Shown: one piece after another, positions 25,703-33,885 of the stretch
Layout: every line of letters starts with the position of its first letter
How positions within the stretch are numbered: the stretch's first letter is position 1
Source: Limihaloglobus sulfuriphilus
GTDB taxonomy: Bacteria > Planctomycetota > Phycisphaerae > Sedimentisphaerales > Sedimentisphaeraceae
NCBI RefSeq assembly: GCF_001999965.1
Contig: NZ_CP019646.1
Span: 1,984,001 to 2,048,000 of the forward strand
Length of the DNA: 64,000 bases
Direction of reading: 5' to 3'
The notes under the pieces: generated by a model
What the model was told of the DNA's origin: nothing
Seen by the model: only the letters and a program-made list of their open reading frames with translations
Databases searched by the model: none
Made by a program: the position numbers and the translations under genes

Positions 25703-27055
25703 TTATCCTTTGCCGGTAAAACGTTTTGAGCGGAGAATATGATGGTAATGCTGGGCGAACCGGTGTGCCTCGTCCCGAACATACTGCAGCAATTTACGAG
25801 CCGGCGAATTGGCCTTGAGCCGCACGGGATTATCATCTCTGCCGCTGATATACACCAGCTCCTCCTTTTTTGCAAGCGAAAGCAGGTGCGGCTTGGGCCC
25901 GTCAAACATAGAGAACACCTCTTCTATGGCGTGGAGCTGGCCAAGCCCGCCGTCAATGAGCACAACATCCGGCCAGAGCTCATCACCCTGAGCGGCGTGG
26001 CGGTAGCGGCGGCGGAGCACCTCCCTGAGACTCTCATAATCATCAATACCACGCACTGTTTTGATCTTAAACCTGCGGTAACCGCTCTTGAAAGGCCGCC
26101 CGTCTATGAACTTAACCAGCGAACCGACCGTATCCTGGCCGGAAATATGAGCGATATCAAAACCCTCGATAGTACGTATCGCGGTTTCCGAGCCAAGCAG
26201 CTTCTGCATGGCAACATTCGCCGCGGCGGGATCCTGCACAAACACCTCCGGCTGGACATTGCTTTCAACAGTGCCGCGAAGCTCAAGCCGCTTTATTGCT
26301 TTAATCCTGTCGCGAAGAACAGCCGCCCTCTCGTAATTCAGCTCCGAAGCCGCAGACTGCATCTCGTTTTCAACCTTGCGGATGTAGCCGCTGCGTTTGG
26401 CCCGCATGAACCGGGTCAAATCCCGGATTATTTTGCGGTAATCCTCGCGGCTAATCCTGTCTCCGCACGGAGCAGTACACTGCTTAATGCTGTGCAGAAT
26501 ACACGGGCGAAAAAACCGCCGTTTGTCATCTTTGGCCAAAATCTCAAGCCGGCACGTTCGAAAACGGAAAATTTTCTGCAAAGCGACGATAACATTCTGG
26601 AGGCTGCCGGCACCCGCGAAAGGCCCGAAAAGAATACTGCCCTTAGAACGCGGCTGACGGGTAACATACACACCCGGGAAGTCATTACTGCTTGTTATCT
26701 CTATATAAGGAAACGTCTTGTCGTCTTTGAGGTTTGTGTTGTACGGAGGCCTGATATCCTTAATCAGGCGGGCCTCCTGCAGAATCGCCTCTACTTCGTT
26801 GGCAGTCTCAAGACAGGTAACCCTGGCGGTTTTGGCGACCATCTCAACGATTTTAGGACCTCGCGAGCTCATAAGGTCTGCCGATGCCTGAAAATAGCTC
26901 GATGCCCGGCTGCGGATATTCGCCGCTTTGCCTATATAAAGGACTGTATCTCTGGAATCACGGAAAAAATACAGGCCGGGCCCCGCAGGCAGCCCCTTAA
27001 GCTGCTCGCGAATTGCCGCAAAACGATCTTTGTCTGTAAGTTTTTCACTGCTCAT
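25703..27055 (-). CDS. uvrC: UvrC-type excinuclease subunit lacking the HhH tail
   Basis: A 450-residue protein with GIY-YIG nuclease domain ('GPGLYFFRDSRDTVLYIG', about 25-45), a UVR helical hairpin ('NYERAAVLRDRIKAIKRL', about 235-255) and the RNase H-like second nuclease domain ('VVLIDGGLGQLHA', 'DEAHRFAQHYH'). With UvrAB it makes the dual incision in nucleotide excision repair. It stops straight after 'LRSKRFTGKG', where the tandem helix-hairpin-helix of ordinary UvrC (about 600 residues) would start, and no HhH motif is found in other frames downstream. It is therefore either a naturally short UvrC or a Cho-like relative. Confidence 0.88.
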   Translation of the reverse strand: MSSEKLTDKDRFAAIREQLKGLPAGPGLYFFRDSRDTVLYIGKAANIRSRASSYFQASADLMSSRGPKIVEMVAKTARVTCLETANEVEAILQEARLIKDIRPPYNTNLKDDKTFPYIEITSSNDFPGVYVTRQPRSKGSILFGPFAGAGSLQNVIVALQKIFRFRTCRLEILAKDDKRRFFRPCILHSIKQCTAPCGDRISREDYRKIIRDLTRFMRAKRSGYIRKVENEMQSAASELNYERAAVLRDRIKAIKRLELRGTVESNVQPEVFVQDPAAANVAMQKLLGSETAIRTIEGFDIAHISGQDTVGSLVKFIDGRPFKSGYRRFKIKTVRGIDDYESLREVLRRRYRHAAQGDELWPDVVLIDGGLGQLHAIEEVFSMFDGPKPHLLSLAKKEELVYISGRDDNPVRLKANSPARKLLQYVRDEAHRFAQHYHHILRSKRFTGKG

Positions 27056-27132
27056 AATAAATATATGACAGGTATTTTATAAGCAGAAAACCCTAATCAC
27101 TAACCATTTTTTAAAAAAACTGTAATTATTTC

Positions 27133-27160
27133 TTGAACTTACTTTTCAAAATCTTATACT
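27133..27160 (+). promoter_or_regulatory. Promoter of tRNA-Lys
   Basis: TTGAAC (27133-27138), 16 bp, TATACT (27155-27160): near-consensus sigma-70 promoter, predicted start about 27167, 70 nt before the mature tRNA. Confidence 0.65.
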
Positions 27161-27236
27161 TTCGGTTCTCTTTTGTTTCAAAGTGGATTCACAGGAAGCA
27201 AAAGTTATACATACAGGGGCACTTAAGCCCCGCGCT

Positions 27237-27309
27237 GAGGGTGTAGCTCAGTTGGTAGAGCAACGGCCTTTTAAGCCGTGGGTCCTGGGTTCGAGTCCCA
27301 GCACCCTCA
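27237..27309 (+). tRNA. tRNA-Lys (anticodon TTT)
   Basis: A complete 73-nt cloverleaf: acceptor GAGGGTG/CACCCTC with discriminator A, D arm GCTC/GAGC with loop AGTTGGTA, anticodon stem ACGGC/GCCGT with loop CTTTTAA (anticodon TTT), and T arm CTGGG/CCCAG with TTCGAGT. CCA is not encoded. It is the last host-like feature before the AT-rich island and is the presumed integration site, because an excisionase-like gene and a tyrosine recombinase follow directly. Confidence 0.97.
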
Positions 27310-27321
27310 CTCAGCATAAAG

Positions 27322-27352
27322 CCTTGTAAGATAGTGTCTTATGAGGTTTTTT
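27322..27352 (+). terminator. Intrinsic terminator after tRNA-Lys
   Basis: A 10-bp stem CCTTGTAAGA/TCTTATGAGG (two G-T wobbles), loop TAGTG, followed by TTTTTTC. It terminates the tRNA transcript 13 nt after the tRNA. Confidence 0.75.
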
Positions 27353-27401
27353 CTTTTATTCTCTATCTTTTATAAGTGTCTATTTTCCGTCCAATTCGCA
27401 A

Positions 27402-27423
27402 AATCACGTACCAATCACGTACC
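27402..27423. repeat. Tandem 11-bp direct repeat near the left end of the island
   Basis: AATCACGTACC occurs twice head to tail (27402-27412, 27413-27423), about 95 bp inside the island and 140 bp before the excisionase-like gene. Position and form fit recombinase arm-type or excisionase binding sites, which is inference. Confidence 0.45.
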
Positions 27424-27562
27424 ACATTATTTATTTTTGAGTTTGGAGTTAGTGTGTAGTTATTCTCTTTTTTTAAGATTTTCATTTTTTTGCTGAATAG
27501 TGAAAAGACATTCATTATAGTGTGAGGAGATTATAAAATTTTTATTAAGGTAAAACTATAAT

Positions 27563-27832
27563 ATGAAAGGAATTAGAGAAGAAAAGAGTTGTTGTTTTAG
27601 CTATTTTTCAGATGGAACCCCTGTTCCAGACGTTTTAACCGAGAAAGAGGCTGTAAAATTCTTGAGATTGGATGATGGAGAGACAAAATATCCATCAAAA
27701 AGTCTTGAATATTATCGCAATCAAGGAATTTTGAGAGGAACCAGGGTTGGCAAGAGATTAAGGTATTTAAAGTCTGAGCTGCTCAATTTTCTTGAGAATC
27801 AAACCCGGATAACAAATGGAGAAATGTCATGA
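27563..27832 (+). CDS. Excisionase-like helix-turn-helix protein
   Basis: An 89-residue protein with a MerR/excisionase-type winged helix: 'LTEKEAVKFLRLDDG' (helix-turn), 'SKSLEYYRNQGILRGTRVGKR' and 'LRYLKSELLNFLE', the pattern of HTH_17 proteins that select the binding site on DNA in many integrative elements. It lies 65 bp before the tyrosine recombinase gene on the same strand, the usual xis-int order. It probably directs excision and may control int expression. It could instead be a plain regulator. Confidence 0.7.
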   Translation: MKGIREEKSCCFSYFSDGTPVPDVLTEKEAVKFLRLDDGETKYPSKSLEYYRNQGILRGTRVGKRLRYLKSELLNFLENQTRITNGEMS

Positions 27833-27897
27833 AAAGCAGCTTGCAAGAAAGCGTGCTTAGCGGTAGTGTGTGCACCAAAAAATAGGAGATATAAGAT

Positions 27898-29145
27898 ATG
27901 CGAATACGAAATGAAGTAACAATTACCAGAGACAAACGGTCCCCCAAGCCCTGGAAGGTCAGGTGGTGGGGCAAGTATGATATTACTTCTGAAAAACAGC
28001 AAAGATATAGCAGGAGTTTCAAGACCAAAAAAGAGGCTGAGAAGTTTGCTCAAAGTTTAAAAGAGGATATTGAAGATGGGATTTCAGTTGAACCCAAAGT
28101 GGTTACTCTTGGGAATCTCTGTGACCAGGTTTTTGAGGCAAAGAAAATGGAGGTCGCTCCAACTACCTTAAGACTTTTAAACGAAACGATTCTGAGACTT
28201 AAGAGTTATTTCGGAAACCATCGTAATATAAAGACTCTAAGACGGATTGAGGCTGAGGGTTTTATTCGAAAACTGAAACGGCTCGATGCCCGTGATGGTG
28301 ATGTATCAGATTCTACGAAGCATAGGCATCTCAGGATGTCCAAGACTATATTTAACAAGGCACTTGATTGGGACTATATAAAGAAAAACCCTTTTAAAGG
28401 CATTACATTAGGAAAAATAAAGACTCAGAGACACTATTATATCAGACCTCAAGAGTTCAATGCTCTGATGCAGGCGATTGATAAAAAGGTCATCAGGAAG
28501 GACAAAAAGAGCAATATCAGGGAGAAACAGGATAATTACAACAAAGCGTTTATGAAGGCATTTTATTCTGTTATGTATGGCTGTGGATTCAGGTTTGGCG
28601 AGGTAGCAAATCTGATGTGGGATGATGGGAATATTGACTTCAAGAATTCAATAATTACTACCTTTAACAGGGAATCCAGGGACGGGCTTCCCCCCTTCAG
28701 AGTCAAGGATTTTGAAGCTCGTTCTGTTGAGGCTCCTTCCTGGGTCATGAATCCGTTAACGCAGATGAGGCAGTTTAGAACTCCTGATAATCCTTATGTA
28801 TTCCTGTCCCATGAGAGGTATCTCAAGGTCAAAGATACTTGGGCTCGATTGGTGGCAGAGGGTAAAGAAGGTAAGTGGCTCAACTCTATGCTTATCAATA
28901 ACACAAACAGACAGTTGAAATTCTACTGCAAAAAAGCGGGTATCATTACATCTGACAGGTTGAGCATCCATTGTTTACGAAAGGCATACGGGACTAACCT
29001 GGCCAACTTAAATACGCCTATACATACGTTAAAATCACTTATGGGACACGGCTCAGTTTCGACCACGATGAAATACTACATTCTGAGCTCTGATGAAAAT
29101 AAACTAAAGGCTGTCGAGAAACTGGAAAGACTGATAGGAGCGTAA
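27898..29145 (+). CDS. Tyrosine recombinase / integrase
   Basis: A 415-residue site-specific recombinase. The N-terminal arm- and core-binding part spans about 1-175. The catalytic domain shows R232 in 'CGFRFGEVANLMW', 'HCLR' (H358, R361), H384 in 'LMGHGSVSTT' and the nucleophile Y393 or Y394 in 'MKYY'. GGAG lies about 9 nt before the ATG. It presumably integrated the island at tRNA-Lys, 590 bp upstream. All key residues are present, so it may be active. Confidence 0.93.
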   Translation: MRIRNEVTITRDKRSPKPWKVRWWGKYDITSEKQQRYSRSFKTKKEAEKFAQSLKEDIEDGISVEPKVVTLGNLCDQVFEAKKMEVAPTTLRLLNETILRLKSYFGNHRNIKTLRRIEAEGFIRKLKRLDARDGDVSDSTKHRHLRMSKTIFNKALDWDYIKKNPFKGITLGKIKTQRHYYIRPQEFNALMQAIDKKVIRKDKKSNIREKQDNYNKAFMKAFYSVMYGCGFRFGEVANLMWDDGNIDFKNSIITTFNRESRDGLPPFRVKDFEARSVEAPSWVMNPLTQMRQFRTPDNPYVFLSHERYLKVKDTWARLVAEGKEGKWLNSMLINNTNRQLKFYCKKAGIITSDRLSIHCLRKAYGTNLANLNTPIHTLKSLMGHGSVSTTMKYYILSSDENKLKAVEKLERLIGA

Positions 29146-29304
29146 TAAAGGGGTATTTGGGGAATAGAAATCCCCCAAATTGGAAGATTTGAGGTTTTTT
29201 GGGAAGGTTGGTTTGATAAGATATCTATTGCCCTTATTTGATGATTTTATATAATTCCAGAACACAGCACAACAGCCTATGCAATGTAGGCTGGAACAAC
29301 TACT

Positions 29305-29334
29305 GAACTCCCCATTGCCCTTATTGGGGAGTTC
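29305..29334. terminator. Stem-loop between convergent int and zinc-ribbon genes
   Basis: A perfect 10-bp stem GAACTCCCCA/TGGGGAGTTC with a 10-nt loop in the 275-bp convergent gap. T-runs are weak on both sides, so it may be a bidirectional but inefficient terminator. Confidence 0.5.
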
Positions 29335-29420
29335 TCTGTATATATTAGGGCGGTGGAACTGGAGAAATGAGTATGATTTATCCTTGAATTGTTCAGAAAA
29401 TGAACAACTTCAGCAGGTGG

Positions 29421-29942
29421 TTAGCCCCATGCAATCATATCGCCATCAATTTTCTTTCCGCAATTATCGCAGGTTGGGTTGTCGATAGAAACTTTTCCTT
29501 CCTGACACCAGGGGCAGGTGTTGTCATCCAGTAGGTATTTGATTTCTTTACCAAGCCTGTAATCGCAGTAAGGACAGGTTGGGTTCATGAATTTTAAATC
29601 CCATTCTTCCCAGCAGTGAGGGCAATAATCGTCTGGAATAATGCACATTTCACCATCTACAAGATACTTTTGGGTGGCAGTGTCCCCATAGTGCCTGTAG
29701 AGTTCAATGCCCTTGCCAGCAACAAAGCCTGTCTGGAGCAATGGGACAGAGGTTTCCTTATTGGAGTCACAGACGTTCAATTGAAAATCGATGCTGACTG
29801 AATAGGATTCCGGGAGCTGGTTCGTGACGCTTTTCAGCTCATTAAGCAGAGCATCCAGTGCCCCTGATTTATGTAGGTCATCGATAAAGGAGTTTGTCTT
29901 ATCAGTCAGAGGGCCAAGTTTCTTAAATTCATTATCTTTCAT
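29421..29942 (-). CDS. Double zinc-ribbon protein, function unknown
   Basis: A 173-residue protein not recognised beyond its C-terminal half, which holds four CxxC pairs ('CPHC', 'CPYC', 'CPWC', 'CDNC' between about residues 107 and 162) able to form two zinc ribbons. The N-terminal half is predicted helical and strand-rich without motifs. It is monocistronic, on the minus strand between int and the restriction locus, with convergent int on one side and the hsdM leader on the other. A nucleic-acid or protein-binding adaptor is possible; no function is claimed. Confidence 0.6.
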   Translation of the reverse strand: MKDNEFKKLGPLTDKTNSFIDDLHKSGALDALLNELKSVTNQLPESYSVSIDFQLNVCDSNKETSVPLLQTGFVAGKGIELYRHYGDTATQKYLVDGEMCIIPDDYCPHCWEEWDLKFMNPTCPYCDYRLGKEIKYLLDDNTCPWCQEGKVSIDNPTCDNCGKKIDGDMIAWG

Positions 29943-30115
29943 ATTTTGCGGCTCCGTATTTGAGTTTTTTAATCTTTTATGATAAATGATTATATCTTAT
30001 TAAGATGTATTCCACAAGCATGAATATTTTGAGAATACAGGGCTTGTTAGATTGATTTTTCCCGCGAAAAAAAGGTTGTATGAACTCATTTGAGCTCGTA
30101 TAGAAGAGTTTTAAC

Positions 30116-30143
30116 TGGACAAATATCAAATTTCTGCTATGAT
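30116..30143 (+). promoter_or_regulatory. Promoter upstream of hsdM
   Basis: TGGACA (30116-30121), 16 bp, TATGAT (30138-30143): five of six matches in each box. The predicted start near 30150 leaves a leader of about 230 nt before hsdM. The 438 bp between the zinc-ribbon gene and hsdM contain this promoter and the stem at 30156-30200, and no convincing gene. Confidence 0.55.
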
Positions 30144-30155
30144 GTTAGCTAGTAC

Positions 30156-30200
30156 AAGGGTGGAACCGACCTCTGGTTCTCATGTCCCTCCTAAGCCCTT
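30156..30200 (+). other. Folded 5' leader of the hsdM transcript (candidate)
   Basis: At the predicted RNA start, AAGGG (30156-30160) can pair with CCCTT (30196-30200), enclosing GAACC/GGTTC (30163-30167, 30175-30179) with a 7-nt loop. It may be a stabilising or regulatory leader. No known family is recognised. Confidence 0.25.
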
Positions 30201-30380
30201 CTTGATAGAATATTTAAGAATATTTTTGAGAGGTTTCAAATATGATATACAGACCTTGCTGGAGCAGTGAAAAATATGAGGGGTAAATATCTATTGATTA
30301 TTGATTTAGGTATGTTTATCTGTTAAAATCCCCTTTCATATGGTCATAATTTAATATATTTATGGAGTCTAATAAGGGAC

Positions 30381-32108
30381 ATGGTAAATTTTCAGGATAA
30401 AGCCAATTTTATCTGGCAGGTTGCGGATGACATCCTCCGCGGGGCGTTCAAGCAGCATGAATACGGCGAAGTAATCCTGCCATTTGTGGTTCTGCGTCGT
30501 TTAGACTGCGTTCTCGAAGAGAGAAAAGACGCGGTTATCGCTACTTATGACAAATACAAGGACGTTCTCGACGATACTGCCCAGGTCTGCAAAGAGGCCA
30601 CAAAGAGGGATAAGAGCGACAAGGGGCTAAACTTCTATAACACATCCTTTTACGACCTCCGCCGCTTAGCCCAGGATGCCAACAACATAGAGGTCAACTT
30701 CAACAACTACATCAACGGCTACAGCAGAAATGTCCGTGATATCATCGAGAATTTCCAAATCGATAAAATCGTCGCCAAGCTGGTCAAGAACGGCTATCTC
30801 TTCCAGCTCATAGACAAATTTACCGAGGTCGAGCTGCATCCAGACCAGGTATCCAACCATCAGATGGGCTATATCTTCGAGGAGCTGCTGCGGCGGTTCT
30901 CTGAGATGAGCAACGAGACTGCCGGTGAGCACTATACCCCTCGTGAGGTCATCCGGCTGATGGTCAATATCATGTTTGCCGAGCATAAAAAAGAACTCAA
31001 GGGCGAGGGCATCATAAGAACCGTATTTGACCCCGCCTGCGGCACGGGCGGTATGCTGGTAACCGCCAAGGAGCATATAAAAGAGCATATAAACGAAAAG
31101 GTAGAGGTTCATATGTTCGGCCAGGAGCTCAACGAGCAGACCTACGCCATCGCCAAGAGTGATGTGCTTATCATGGGCGAGAACGAGGGCAATATCCGCC
31201 AGGGGACGAGCTTTTCTGATGATAAGTTCGCCGATATGCGGTTTAACTATATGCTTACCAACCCTCCGTTTGGCGTGTCCTGGAAGAAGGAAAAGGCGTT
31301 TATTGAGAACGAGGCGAAGAACCCATACGGCAGGTTTTCTGCCGGCACGCCGCGTATATCTGACGGGGCATTGCTGTTTTTGCAGCATATGATATCCAAG
31401 ATGGAGGTTAACGGCTCCCGTATCGCCATCATCTTTAACGGCTCACCCCTGTTTACCGGTGATGCAGGTTCTGGCGAATCCAATATCCGAAAGTGGATTA
31501 TAGAAAATGACTGGCTTGAAGCCGTTATCGCTCTGCCGACAGAGCTGTTCTACAATACCGGCATAGCAACCTATATCTGGGTTGTTACAAACCGCAAGCC
31601 CGAGAAACGCCGCGGCAGGGTCCAGCTTGTAAACGCTTCAGGTTTCTCTGCCAAGATGCGAAAGAGCCTTGGCAGTAAGCGAAACTTTATAACTGATGAG
31701 CAGATAAGCCAGATTACTGGTATTTATGAATCGTTTGAGGAAGGTGAATACTGCAAGATATTCGATAATGAGGATTTTGGATATACCAAGGTAACCGTAG
31801 AGCGGCCTTTGATGAAAAACGGCAAGGTCCTCAAGGATAAGCAGGGCAGGCCCAAGCCTGACGGCAAGCTCCGGGACTTTGAAAAGATACCGCTCAAGCA
31901 GGATATAGATGAGTATTTTGAAAAAGAGGTTAAACCCCATGTCCCTGATGCCTGGATGGACAGAAGCAAGGACAGGGTGGGATATGAAGTCAACTTTACC
32001 AAGTATTTCTATAAGTATAAGCCTCTTCGCCCATTAGAAGAGATTAAGGCGGATATACTGGCTCTTGAGAATGAGACTGAAGGACTGCTTAAGGAGATAT
32101 TGGAATGA
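30381..32108 (+). CDS. hsdM: Type I restriction-modification methyltransferase subunit HsdM
   Basis: A 575-residue adenine-N6 methyltransferase. The N-terminal helical HsdM_N region (5-150) opens with 'FIWQVADDILRGAF'. SAM motif I is 'DPACGTGGM' (217-225), catalytic motif IV is 'NPPF' (294-297), and 'AGEHYTPREVIRLM' precedes them. The C-terminal region binds the specificity subunit. With HsdS it methylates the host site; with HsdR it forms the restriction complex. The subunit genes are not contiguous: four genes lie before hsdS and three more before hsdR. GC and codon use look closer to the host than those of the inserted genes. Confidence 0.95.
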   Translation: MVNFQDKANFIWQVADDILRGAFKQHEYGEVILPFVVLRRLDCVLEERKDAVIATYDKYKDVLDDTAQVCKEATKRDKSDKGLNFYNTSFYDLRRLAQDANNIEVNFNNYINGYSRNVRDIIENFQIDKIVAKLVKNGYLFQLIDKFTEVELHPDQVSNHQMGYIFEELLRRFSEMSNETAGEHYTPREVIRLMVNIMFAEHKKELKGEGIIRTVFDPACGTGGMLVTAKEHIKEHINEKVEVHMFGQELNEQTYAIAKSDVLIMGENEGNIRQGTSFSDDKFADMRFNYMLTNPPFGVSWKKEKAFIENEAKNPYGRFSAGTPRISDGALLFLQHMISKMEVNGSRIAIIFNGSPLFTGDAGSGESNIRKWIIENDWLEAVIALPTELFYNTGIATYIWVVTNRKPEKRRGRVQLVNASGFSAKMRKSLGSKRNFITDEQISQITGIYESFEEGEYCKIFDNEDFGYTKVTVERPLMKNGKVLKDKQGRPKPDGKLRDFEKIPLKQDIDEYFEKEVKPHVPDAWMDRSKDRVGYEVNFTKYFYKYKPLRPLEEIKADILALENETEGLLKEILE

Positions 32109-32146
32109 GTGATATACAGAAATTCGGAAATTCCGAATTTGTGTGA
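32105..32146 (+). CDS. 13-residue ORF overlapping the hsdM stop
   Basis: An ATG overlaps the hsdM stop (ATGA) and encodes 'MSDIQKFGNSEFV' before TGA. The ATGA overlap is the usual coupling seen between hsdM and a downstream gene, so this may be the stump of a lost gene or a translational leader. Its second half coincides with the palindrome at 32120-32140. Confidence 0.3.
   Translation: MSDIQKFGNSEFV
32120..32140. promoter_or_regulatory. Perfect 21-bp palindrome between hsdM and immA-like gene
   Basis: AAATTCGGAA-A-TTCCGAATTT, a perfect inverted repeat 12 bp after the hsdM stop and about 100 bp before the XRE/ImmA-like gene. It is a candidate operator for autoregulation by the XRE domain, or a small hairpin ending the hsdM mRNA; no T-run follows. 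Confidence 0.45.
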
Positions 32147-32241
32147 TTAGCAGTTGAAGCATCTTTAATGAACCTTGAGATATAAATAAGAGTAATGACC
32201 ATAAGAATAAAAATAGACTCTGAAATCAGTGGAGAACAATA

Positions 32242-33405
32242 ATGGCTACTGCATTAATAAATGAGAAAATACTTACCTGGGCAAGGGTGAGAGCTGGTTT
32301 CTCTATTAGTGAATTGGTAGAGAAAATAAATAAAAAGTATGAGCTCTGGGAGAAAGGCGAAGCAAAACCAACTTTTAATCAAGCTCAAGAGGTTGCCAAA
32401 AAATTACATATACCATTTGGATATCTATATTTGAATCAACCCCCTTATATTCAAAAAATGACGGCTGACTTACGTACCTTTAAAGACCACGAAAAACATG
32501 AGTACAGTCTGGAGTTGCAAGACGTAATGTCCGATGCCATACGTAAACAGGACTGGTACAAAGAATTTCTGGTTCAGAGAGGAGCAGAACATTTAGAGTT
32601 TGTAGGTAAATTCAGCATTAAAAGCCCTATTCAAGATGTTGCAGATGATATTATCAGAACTTTGAACTTAGATGTAGAATCCCGAAAAACAATAAACAAA
32701 GATTATTTCCTGAGCAGAATGACAGAACGTGCCGAGGATGCTGGTATTATTGTCATACGAAACAGCAAAGTCGGACTAAACACGCACCGTCCATTAGATG
32801 TTGAGGAATTTCGAGGCTTTGTTTTGACAGACCCGATAGTTCCACTGGTATTTGTAAATGCCAACGATTTTGTAGCAGGACAAATTTTCACTCTGTTTCA
32901 TGAATTAGCTCACATCTGGATAGGAGAAGCCGGGGTGTCTAATGCGGGAATGTTGAATAAGTCTGAATATTCTAAAACCGAGCAGTTTTGCAACAGTGTG
33001 GCAGCTGAAGTATTGGTTCCTCACAGAGAATTTGCGGAGTGCTGGAGGCAAACAGACGGTGACTTCGAAAATCATGTTGAAGAGCTTACAAAAATTTTCA
33101 AGGTTAGTTCTGTTGTAATTGCCCGGAGAGCTTTAGATTACAAATTTGTCAGAAGGGAAGAATTCTTTAATTATTACAGAAAATTACAGGAAATCTGGCG
33201 AAAGACCAAGAAAAAACAAAAAGAAAAAGAAGGCGGCCCCAGCTTCCGCAATACTTTTCCTATATATAACAGCAAAACTTTTACTGATACAGTTTGCAGG
33301 GCTGTTTATTCCGGTGAACTGCTTATGAGGGACGGTATGAGCCTGCTTGGAGTCGCTAAATCCAAAGCTATTGAGAATTATGCAACTGAAAGCGGCTTGA
33401 TATGA
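32242..33405 (+). CDS. XRE-type HTH + ImmA/IrrE metallopeptidase
   Basis: A 387-residue protein: an N-terminal XRE-like helix-turn-helix (about 8-65; 'ARVRAGFSISELVEKI', 'KPTFNQAQEVAKKLHIP'), then a zinc metallopeptidase domain with 'HELAH' (220-224) and a downstream glutamate region 'EQFCNSVAAEVLVP' typical of ImmA/IrrE. The family cleaves repressors in phage and ICE induction, or acts as the regulator/antitoxin part of two-gene modules. Its stop overlaps the start of the DUF4411 gene by 4 bp (ATGA), a pairing known from toxin-antitoxin-like modules. Confidence 0.85.
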   Translation: MATALINEKILTWARVRAGFSISELVEKINKKYELWEKGEAKPTFNQAQEVAKKLHIPFGYLYLNQPPYIQKMTADLRTFKDHEKHEYSLELQDVMSDAIRKQDWYKEFLVQRGAEHLEFVGKFSIKSPIQDVADDIIRTLNLDVESRKTINKDYFLSRMTERAEDAGIIVIRNSKVGLNTHRPLDVEEFRGFVLTDPIVPLVFVNANDFVAGQIFTLFHELAHIWIGEAGVSNAGMLNKSEYSKTEQFCNSVAAEVLVPHREFAECWRQTDGDFENHVEELTKIFKVSSVVIARRALDYKFVRREEFFNYYRKLQEIWRKTKKKQKEKEGGPSFRNTFPIYNSKTFTDTVCRAVYSGELLMRDGMSLLGVAKSKAIENYATESGLI

Positions 33406-33884
33406 TTTATCTCCTTGACGCAAATATTTTTATTCAGGCACATCGAGTTTATTATCCTTTTGATGTTTTTCCCGTGTTCTGGGATTGGCTTAAAGGAGAG
33501 TTTCAAAAAGGTTCAATAAAATCAATAGATTTGGTTTATAAAGAAATAATGAGACAGGAAGACAAACTATCTGTCTGGTGCAGGGACTTAGATGGTGAAT
33601 CATGGTTATCTGTGCAGGATGAGCAAACGCAGAAAACATATGCTGATATCGTCAACTGGATAGCAGGCCAGGATTTTAAACAAACAGCAAAGGACAAGTT
33701 TTTAAATGATGCAGACCCATGGCTTATATCTAAGGCTAAGGTGACGCAATTTACTGTTGTTACACAGGAAACTTCCGACCCCAAAAGTAAAAAGAAAATA
33801 TTTATTCCTGATGTGTGTAATGTTTTTTCAGTTCCGTATATCAATACAATCCAGCTTACACGAAAATTAGGGGCGAGATTCTAA
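33402..33884 (+). CDS. DUF4411 PIN-like protein (putative toxin partner)
   Basis: A 160-residue protein beginning 'MIYLLDANIFIQAHR', the first PIN-domain aspartate strand, with further acidic residues ('DLVYKEIMRQED', 'NDADPWLISKAK') and 'IPDVCNVF' near the end, matching DUF4411. PIN-like proteins are metal-dependent RNases. It overlaps the XRE/ImmA-like gene by 4 bp, so the two are translationally coupled and likely form a toxin-antitoxin-like module inside the type I locus. RNase activity is inference. Confidence 0.75.
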   Translation: MIYLLDANIFIQAHRVYYPFDVFPVFWDWLKGEFQKGSIKSIDLVYKEIMRQEDKLSVWCRDLDGESWLSVQDEQTQKTYADIVNWIAGQDFKQTAKDKFLNDADPWLISKAKVTQFTVVTQETSDPKSKKKIFIPDVCNVFSVPYINTIQLTRKLGARF

Positions 33885-33885
33885 T

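Noticed and set aside
25739-27082. 447-codon open frame on the plus strand, antisense to uvrC
   Set aside because: It mirrors the coding frame of uvrC on the opposite strand, has no family features and starts without context; uvrC motifs are unmistakable.
30666-31388. 240-codon open frame antisense to hsdM
   Set aside because: It overlaps the core methyltransferase motifs of hsdM and has no independent signals.
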